Shown here one piece after another: positions 4,891-8,786 of a stretch of 8,786 nucleotides of DNA (positions are counted from its first letter, which is position 1; each line of letters begins with the position of its first letter). Origin of the DNA: BS750m-G4 sp964472195. Lineage in GTDB: Bacteria; Bacteroidota; Ignavibacteria; Tepidaquicellales; Tepidaquicellaceae. Location: positions 1-8,786 of the forward strand of contig CAYYJH010000103.1 in NCBI GenBank assembly GCA_964472195.1, given 5' to 3'. The translations under genes and the position numbers were made by a program. The notes beneath the pieces were generated by a model. It worked only from the letters and a program-made list of their open reading frames with translations. It had not been told where the DNA came from and searched no databases.

Positions 4891-6344
4891 CTCCCTATTG
4901 TTAAAATTGTTAAATCGTCTTTTTGAACTGTATCTTTTGTAAAAGTTCGAATGTCGGAAACAAGATTTTTAACAAGCTCGGGGGGTGTTTTTTCAATATT
5001 GGAATTTAGAAAACTCTCTAACTTTTCAAAACCGTACTCTTTTTTATTGGAAGTTAGTGCTTCTGTAATTCCATCCGTGTAAAACAACAACCTATCGTTT
5101 TTATTGAAATCAAAAACAACTATGTTGTTATCTGTTTCAGGTTCGATCTTCTCCATTGCCCCAAGTGTAATTCCGTGTCTTTTTATTTTGAAAAGTTCAC
5201 TTGAATCACCTGATATTTTATAGGGTGGTAAATGACCGGCATTGTATAAAGTACACAAATTCTTATCAGTATCGATAACAGCAAATATGGCAGTAACAAA
5301 CATTTTTCTGTTTTGTGTTTTCCTGATCATTCTATTGAGCTTATCGAACACTTCTTTCGGGTTTGATGTATCCTCTAAGATCAGGTGCATACAGCTTCTT
5401 AACCCGGACAGGAGTAGTGCACTTGCAACACCGTGTCCCGAGACATCGCATATAAACACGCCAATTTCTTTATCGGATATTTTAAAATAATCAAAATAAT
5501 CTCCGCCAACTTCAGTTGCTGGAATCGATACGGCTGATATTTCCAAATCTCCAAATTTAACGTTGCTATCCGGCAGCATAGAAAGCTGGATTTCTCTTGC
5601 ATAATTCAGTTCTTTCTTCATACGATGAGTCTCAAAATTCTTTTTATGAAAATAATCGAATTGGTCACAAAATTTTTTCTGTCTCTTTGATTCTGTTGTA
5701 ATTGCAATTATATAGAACAGAGCAACGAAGATAAGAACAGGAATACTTTTAACAGTTTCGAAACTGTTGAAGATTATTATTTCTGTTATTAATGGTAGCC
5801 CTATGATAAGTGCATAAAGTTGTGTGATTTCATTCTTAGATAGTTTAAAGAAGAGAATCGAGACTGCAAACAGGAAAACGATATCTGTGAATGATTCTGT
5901 TTTGTCTTCATTCTCGTTTATAATAACGATGTCTCCAGATTTATTAATTTTAGTTTCTTTGTTGCCCTCAACCTCAGAAACATTTTCTTTAGATTCCTCT
6001 TGTTCCGGATAGAAAATTTTTCCAGTAATATTAGTAATTAGAAAAATAAGTAAAGTTGAAATTAAAATAGCAAAAATATATTTACGAATGTTTGAGATCT
6101 TGAATATCTTTTTGTAATAAATTCTTATACTCGATAAGGTCAGGAGAGAGAAAACCATTAATAGAGAAGGGATGCTAAAGAAGCCTTTATCGAGTGAAGC
6201 AATTAAAAGAACGATGCCAAAAAATAAGATAAGTGCATATAAAAATCTTCTTAGTATTTTCAGATTCTTCTCGTTGCAGAAAAGGTTGTAGGCTTCTTCC
6301 TTTGTGTAGTTCAGGTATCTGTCGTATGTGATACTTAAATCCAA
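4884..6344 (-). CDS. Six-helix membrane protein with SpoIIE/RsbU-type PP2C phosphatase domain
   Basis: The 486-residue protein has helices at about residues 34-50, 57-72, 89-107, 153-168, 175-193 and 199-217, then a linker and a C-terminal phosphatase. Between helices 3 and 4 is a 45-residue acidic loop (108-152) predicted outside the cytoplasm; basic loops (74-88, 219-224) fit the inside. The linker carries AREIQLSMLP (249-258), typical of RsbU-type domains. The phosphatase is complete: GGDYFD with Asp282, DVSGHG with Asp300, NAGHLPP at 368-374, YTDGITEA at 422-429 and KDDLTIL with Asp476/477. It should hydrolyse Ser/Thr phosphate, classically on an anti-anti-sigma (STAS) protein, but no STAS or kinase gene is in view. 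The TTG at 6344 is chosen because the frame closes upstream at 6375-6377 without an ATG and the next Met is residue 63, inside helix 2. It follows yggX by 98 bases. Confidence 0.92.
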   Translation of the reverse strand: MDLSITYDRYLNYTKEEAYNLFCNEKNLKILRRFLYALILFFGIVLLIASLDKGFFSIPSLLMVFSLLTLSSIRIYYKKIFKISNIRKYIFAILISTLLIFLITNITGKIFYPEQEESKENVSEVEGNKETKINKSGDIVIINENEDKTESFTDIVFLFAVSILFFKLSKNEITQLYALIIGLPLITEIIIFNSFETVKSIPVLIFVALFYIIAITTESKRQKKFCDQFDYFHKKNFETHRMKKELNYAREIQLSMLPDSNVKFGDLEISAVSIPATEVGGDYFDYFKISDKEIGVFICDVSGHGVASALLLSGLRSCMHLILEDTSNPKEVFDKLNRMIRKTQNRKMFVTAIFAVIDTDKNLCTLYNAGHLPPYKISGDSSELFKIKRHGITLGAMEKIEPETDNNIVVFDFNKNDRLLFYTDGITEALTSNKKEYGFEKLESFLNSNIEKTPPELVKNLVSDIRTFTKDTVQKDDLTILTIGRK

Positions 6345-6368
6345 TGAGTAATGCTTTACTTTAACGAG

Positions 6369-6396
6369 AATATATTATTGGTTTGTATTGATTCAA
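6369..6396 (-). promoter_or_regulatory. Candidate promoter of the phosphatase gene
   Basis: TTGAAT (6391-6396, 4 of 6) and TATATT (6369-6374, 5 of 6) are 16 bases apart on the minus strand. The predicted start near 6362 gives a leader of about 18 bases before the TTG at 6344. It would allow expression independent of ushA-yggX, though the 98-base gap contains no visible terminator. Confidence 0.33.
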
Positions 6397-6442
6397 GGTA
6401 ATTATGCAATAGAATGAAATGAAAAACTTGAAACTATAAAAT

Positions 6443-6721
6443 TCATTTTTTGGGCGGTACATACTCGTCCGGCAGCTTAATTCCTTCTCCGAAAAAGAAC
6501 TCCGTAATGTGTTTTTCAAAAATTTCATCGGTATCAGGAGAAGTGAGATCTAATCTGTATTCATTTACAATTAGTTTAAAGTGTTCCAGAAACATTTTAA
6601 AAGCTTCTTTCGAGACGTTTTCAAATATTTTAATTCCAAGTTCACCCGGAATAGGTGGCTTTAATAAACCGGGTAATTCCTTTTTTAATTTAATACAGTA
6701 AACTTTTCTTTCATCGGTCAT
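6443..6721 (-). CDS. yggX: YggX family Fe(II)-trafficking / oxidative damage protection protein
   Basis: The 92-residue protein matches YggX throughout, close to the usual length of about 90. It shows the N-terminal conserved cysteine (Cys9 in KVYCIKLKKE), PPIPGELGIKIFENVSKEAF (residues 22-41), the INEYRLDL-type segment (here VNEYRLDLTSP) and the C-terminal FFFGEGIKLPDEYVPP. In Escherichia and Salmonella, YggX is a small cytoplasmic protein linked to labile iron and to protecting Fe-S clusters from superoxide; the cysteine is needed for that. The ATG at 6719-6721 is unambiguous by alignment with the family. It starts 41 bases after ushA and is probably co-transcribed with it. The family is best known from Proteobacteria, so finding it in this AT-rich, Bacteroidota-like setting is notable. 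Family assignment is very secure; the role here is inferred. Confidence 0.95.
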   Translation of the reverse strand: MTDERKVYCIKLKKELPGLLKPPIPGELGIKIFENVSKEAFKMFLEHFKLIVNEYRLDLTSPDTDEIFEKHITEFFFGEGIKLPDEYVPPKK

Positions 6722-6762
6722 ATAGCTATGCCTGTGTTTTTAGATAATGATTTTTCATAAAA

Positions 6763-8367
6763 CTATTTTGATATATCTATTATTCTGTTTTCTAAGACAG
6801 AGTTGATAATCTTTTGATTTTCGACCGCTTCGATTATTAAATCCCTGTCTATTATGTTTGTATCAGTATACTCAATTTCTTCGGTTACATCTCCAAAATA
6901 TTTATTAAACTGTCCGGCGACATAATTATTTGTAGAAATCGAATATACTTTTTCATCATCAATTTCTATTCCACCGACTTTAATACTTTGAATAAAATCG
7001 TCATTTCCACCTAAAGCTTTTTTCGAATCATATACAATTTCAATTCCGGAAACAACTATAAGGTCACTGTAACCAACTTCATTTAATTCTCTAATTGTAT
7101 TGGTAAGGTTATTCTTGACCATCTGATGCAATGTTTTACCTGTTACATTAAAAGTCACAACTGTGTTGCCGAAGGGATTTATCTCCCAGATATCCTGCAC
7201 AGTAATATTACCCGCCGGCAAATTTTTTCTCAAGCCGCCGGCATTAAAAAACGTAATATCGGTCTGAACTTTTTCACGCGTTACGTCAGCTTCCCACTGT
7301 CCAAGGTTGCTTTCTTTTGAATAAGAAGTTGTCCAGTCTGTCTCAAGTTTACCTATTACTTTTGATAATTCACCCTGTATAGAAGATAACATTGTTTCGA
7401 TCTTTTCTTGTGCAGTTCTATCATAAATCGATGAATCCATTACGGTTTCTATAAGTTCACCATTGTAAGAGAGTACGGTATCTTTTTGAGTGTCAACCGT
7501 AAGGTCCAGCTTACCGAGCCAGCGTGTATATGAGCCAGCCTGGCAGATAATGACACCGTTTTGTATCAATGGTTTGAAAAGAGGTGTGTGCGAATGTCCG
7601 CCCACTATTACATCAACATCTCCATAGAATTTTTCAGCAAGTGTTTTATCATTATCAACTCCTACATGAGTAAGCAAAATGATTAGATCACAATCATTCT
7701 TTTTAAGTTCGCTAATACCGGATGTTATAACTGAGTCCGTATTTAGCATTATGACTTCTGAAATATTCTTAGGAACAACTAATGTCTCAAGGTCTAAAGC
7801 TGTTATACCTATTATACCGATTTTAATTCCGTTTATGTTTTCAATTTTGAAGGGTTTACCGAAGGTTGAGTTTCTTGGTTTAAAAAATACATTAGCAGAG
7901 AGATAATCAAACTCTGCCAACATCAATGCAGAATCGAGAGAATATTGTCCGTAGTCGAATTCGTGGTTACCGATGACAAATGCATCGAGGTTAAACATGT
8001 TTAGTATTTCTATTTGAGAGAAACCTCTTGTAATTGAGGATATAGGAGTTCCCTGGTAACAATCACCACCGTCAAGTAAAATTGTGTTGTAGTTTTTATT
8101 GAGGTTTATATAACCGAGCATATCGGAGATACCGCCAATATAATAGTAATATTTCTCACCGGTTTCTTTATCTTTTTTAGAAACCTTGTAAGGCATGTTC
8201 CTTGCATGCATATCGTTCCAGTGAAGTATCCTTAGCTCTTTAAAGTTGTCGTTTTGCTGGATTGCTTCCTTTGTATCGTAAAGATTGCTGTGAGAATCAA
8301 CCTTTTGAGAAAACGCTAAATTTTCGAAGCTGAATATTATAACGAAAATTAAAACAATCTTATTCAT
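6763..8367 (-). CDS. UshA-type 5'-nucleotidase / metallophosphatase, exported
   Basis: The 534-residue protein has a signal peptide (MNK, hydrophobic 4-19, probable cleavage after FS-Q near residue 20) and should be periplasmic or surface-exposed. The N-terminal calcineurin-like domain has every metal ligand motif: WNDMH (Asp52, His54), DGGDCYQGT (Asp99, Asp102), GNHEFDYG (Asn134, His135), LTHVG (His234) and GGHSHT (His258, His260). The C-terminal 5'-nucleotidase domain (about 335-530) carries FFNAGGLRKNL (373-383), which forms part of the nucleotide pocket, and EINPFGNTVV (395-404). Length and order equal those of the two-domain UshA/NT5E family. The expected reaction is hydrolysis of 5'-nucleotides (or UDP-sugars) to nucleoside and phosphate for salvage; the true substrate cannot be read from sequence. 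The ATG at 8365-8367 lacks a Shine-Dalgarno. It heads the ushA-yggX pair, with a promoter match about 125 bases upstream. Confidence 0.93.
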   Translation of the reverse strand: MNKIVLIFVIIFSFENLAFSQKVDSHSNLYDTKEAIQQNDNFKELRILHWNDMHARNMPYKVSKKDKETGEKYYYYIGGISDMLGYINLNKNYNTILLDGGDCYQGTPISSITRGFSQIEILNMFNLDAFVIGNHEFDYGQYSLDSALMLAEFDYLSANVFFKPRNSTFGKPFKIENINGIKIGIIGITALDLETLVVPKNISEVIMLNTDSVITSGISELKKNDCDLIILLTHVGVDNDKTLAEKFYGDVDVIVGGHSHTPLFKPLIQNGVIICQAGSYTRWLGKLDLTVDTQKDTVLSYNGELIETVMDSSIYDRTAQEKIETMLSSIQGELSKVIGKLETDWTTSYSKESNLGQWEADVTREKVQTDITFFNAGGLRKNLPAGNITVQDIWEINPFGNTVVTFNVTGKTLHQMVKNNLTNTIRELNEVGYSDLIVVSGIEIVYDSKKALGGNDDFIQSIKVGGIEIDDEKVYSISTNNYVAGQFNKYFGDVTEEIEYTDTNIIDRDLIIEAVENQKIINSVLENRIIDISK

Positions 8368-8433
8368 TAAAGTTTTTAAGATTATGATAAAACATTTTTA
8401 CTTTTGGCTAAAGTTAAGTGGAATGAAGGTATT

Positions 8434-8574
8434 ATGAAACGAAGAAATTATTTCTTTTCGTTCCGCTTTTTAGGAACGTATAAAAACAAAACGGCATATT
8501 ATTATCTAAAGTGCAATAAATTTTTCGCAATGGGAGTCGGGAATACGAATGGTAATTCACAGTATAAGGAATAA
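8434..8574 (+). CDS. Doubtful 46-codon ORF
   Basis: An ATG at 8434 opens 46 codons up to TAA at 8572-8574. The peptide is basic and aromatic-rich (MKRRNYFFSFRFLGTY at the start) with no recognisable family or clear membrane helix. GAAGG lies 4 bases before the ATG, a weak Shine-Dalgarno. It runs against the ushA leader on the other strand and its stop lies in the 3' trailer of the tRNA gene, both of which argue against a real gene. Confidence 0.12.
   Translation: MKRRNYFFSFRFLGTYKNKTAYYYLKCNKFFAMGVGNTNGNSQYKE
8436..8478. repeat. Two overlapping, competing inverted repeats in the ushA leader
   Basis: AACGAA and GAAAT (from 8438 to 8449) can pair with ATTTC and TTCGTT (about 8449-8462), leaving a two-base bulge. 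The sequence CGTTCC (8459-8464) also pairs perfectly with GGAACG (8473-8478) around an 8-base loop. The two use overlapping bases and so exclude each other. If transcription starts near 8494, both lie in the ushA leader. No clear T-run follows on the minus strand. Confidence 0.35.
8501..8530 (-). promoter_or_regulatory. Candidate promoter of ushA-yggX
   Basis: TTGCGA (8525-8530, 4 of 6) and GATAAT (8501-8506, 5 of 6) are 18 bases apart on the minus strand, between the tRNA trailer and ushA. The start would be near 8494, giving a leader of about 127 bases that includes the two hairpins at 8436-8478. Read-through from the tRNA gene is another possibility, as no strong terminator separates them. 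Confidence 0.35.
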
Positions 8575-8579
8575 CCTCG

Positions 8580-8653
8580 TCGGGATGGCGGGATTCGAAC
8601 CCGCGACCTCCCCGTCCCGAACGGGACGCGCTACCGGGCTGCGCTACATCCCG
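8580..8653 (-). tRNA. tRNA-Pro (anticodon CGG)
   Basis: The minus strand folds as a complete 74-base tRNA: a 7-bp acceptor stem CGGGATG/CATCCCG, a D arm GCGC/GCGC with loop AGCCCGGTA, and an anticodon stem TCCCG/CGGGG with loop TTCGGGA. A 5-base variable loop and the T arm GCGGG-TTCGAAT-CCCGC complete it. The loop reads CGG at positions 34-36, decoding CCG proline. C1-G72 and A73 are the bacterial tRNA-Pro identity pattern. The genomic bases after A73 are CGA, so CCA must be added by tRNA nucleotidyltransferase. Leader AACCT (8654-8658) and trailer AGGTT (8573-8577) are complementary and could extend the acceptor stem in the precursor. A CCG-decoding tRNA-Pro is somewhat specialised for such AT-rich DNA. 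Confidence 0.97.
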
Positions 8654-8665
8654 AGGTTTTGCAAT

Positions 8666-8671
8666 ATAATA
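8666..8671 (-). promoter_or_regulatory. Possible -10 element of the tRNA-Pro gene
   Basis: TATTAT on the minus strand (5 of 6 to TATAAT) lies 12 bases before the mature tRNA 5' end. That would put the start near 8659 and leave a leader of about six bases. No good -35 is found at 16-18 bases upstream, so the call is weak. Confidence 0.22.
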
Positions 8672-8708
8672 TTTATTGTTTAAGAATTAAATGAGAAATT
8701 AGGGTAAG

Positions 8709-8786
8709 CTATTTGTTCATGAATATCACGAAAATGTTTTTATTGTGTCTCGAATCAATTGCATCAATGCCAATGATATTTTCTCT
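8709..8786 (-). CDS. Possible 3' end of a gene cut by the window edge
   Basis: The minus strand is open from the window edge for 25 codons to TAG at 8709-8711. The peptide includes IIGIDAIDSRHNKNIF and ends in FMNK, alternating hydrophobic and polar residues like a C-terminal beta strand. No family is recognisable from so little. A second minus-strand frame is also open for 19 codons over the same DNA, so openness alone proves little. The stop lies 55 bases upstream of the tRNA gene on the same strand. Confidence 0.33.
   Translation of the reverse strand, partial: RENIIGIDAIDSRHNKNIFVIFMNK

Noticed and set aside
5242..6012. Plus-strand ORFs at 5242-5490 and 5824-6012 and a second-frame minus ORF at 5399-5602
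   Set aside because: All lie inside the phosphatase gene, whose motifs are continuous through the region.
6450..6701. 83-codon plus-strand ORF opposite yggX
   Set aside because: YggX is an unmistakable family match on the minus strand; the opposite frame is a shadow.
7126..7906. Plus-strand ORFs at 7126-7320 and 7679-7906
   Set aside because: They lie inside the 5'-nucleotidase gene, opposite its catalytic motifs, with no independent support.
8436..8471. Plus-strand terminator (hairpin then CCGCTTTTT)
   Set aside because: The T-run is separated from the stem by a GC-containing spacer and no supported plus-strand gene ends there.
1..8786. CRISPR array, prophage module or multi-gene defence system
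   Set aside because: No spaced direct repeats, no Cas, phage, nuclease or toxin-antitoxin protein families among the genes.

Overview
The window is AT-rich. Its eight convincing protein genes lack Shine-Dalgarno sequences, and at least two of them appear to start at TTG. Secreted proteins carry short lipobox or signal-peptidase signals, and the tRNA gene does not encode its CCA end. Together with the DUF1361, SpoIIE-phosphatase, thioredoxin/TPR and CBM-like lipoprotein families, this suggests a bacterium of the Bacteroidota/Chlorobi/Ignavibacteria group. That is an inference from style and gene content, not a marker-based assignment.

Left part (1-1987, genes on the minus strand): a DUF1361 multi-pass membrane protein (162-863) lies downstream of a small single-domain cupin (978-1307). 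A 680-base stretch (1308-1987) has no large gene. It contains signals that fit a small minus-strand transcription unit: a sigma70-like promoter at 1788-1816, a 35-codon ORF for a one-helix membrane protein (1653-1760), and two terminator-like hairpins (1603-1633 and 1540-1586). The half-site TTGTAA recurs as inverted repeats between this unit and the rightward lipoprotein gene.

Middle part (1988-4883, plus strand): three exported proteins. They are a lipoprotein with a galactose-binding/CBM-like beta-sandwich (1988-2566), a periplasmic thioredoxin-fold protein with a WCGPCK active site and a TPR-like C-terminal half (2676-3767, ending at a strong terminator), and an LppM-like lipoprotein with a C-terminal membrane anchor (4130-4807). 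The lipoprotein gene ends at a 14-bp terminator that abuts the stop codon of the convergent phosphatase gene.

Right part (4884-8786, minus strand): the reading order is a probable partial CDS at the window edge, tRNA-Pro(CGG), a UshA-type 5'-nucleotidase (8367-6763), a YggX Fe(II)-trafficking/oxidative-damage protein (6721-6443), and a six-helix membrane protein with a C-terminal RsbU/SpoIIE PP2C phosphatase domain (6344-4884). The ushA-yggX pair is closely spaced (41 bp) and probably co-transcribed. The phosphatase follows after 98 bp containing its own possible promoter. The functions here are nucleotide salvage, iron/redox protection and partner-switch signalling.

No CRISPR array, intact insertion sequence or prophage gene is visible. 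The least explained part is the 1308-1987 interval with its small membrane ORF.
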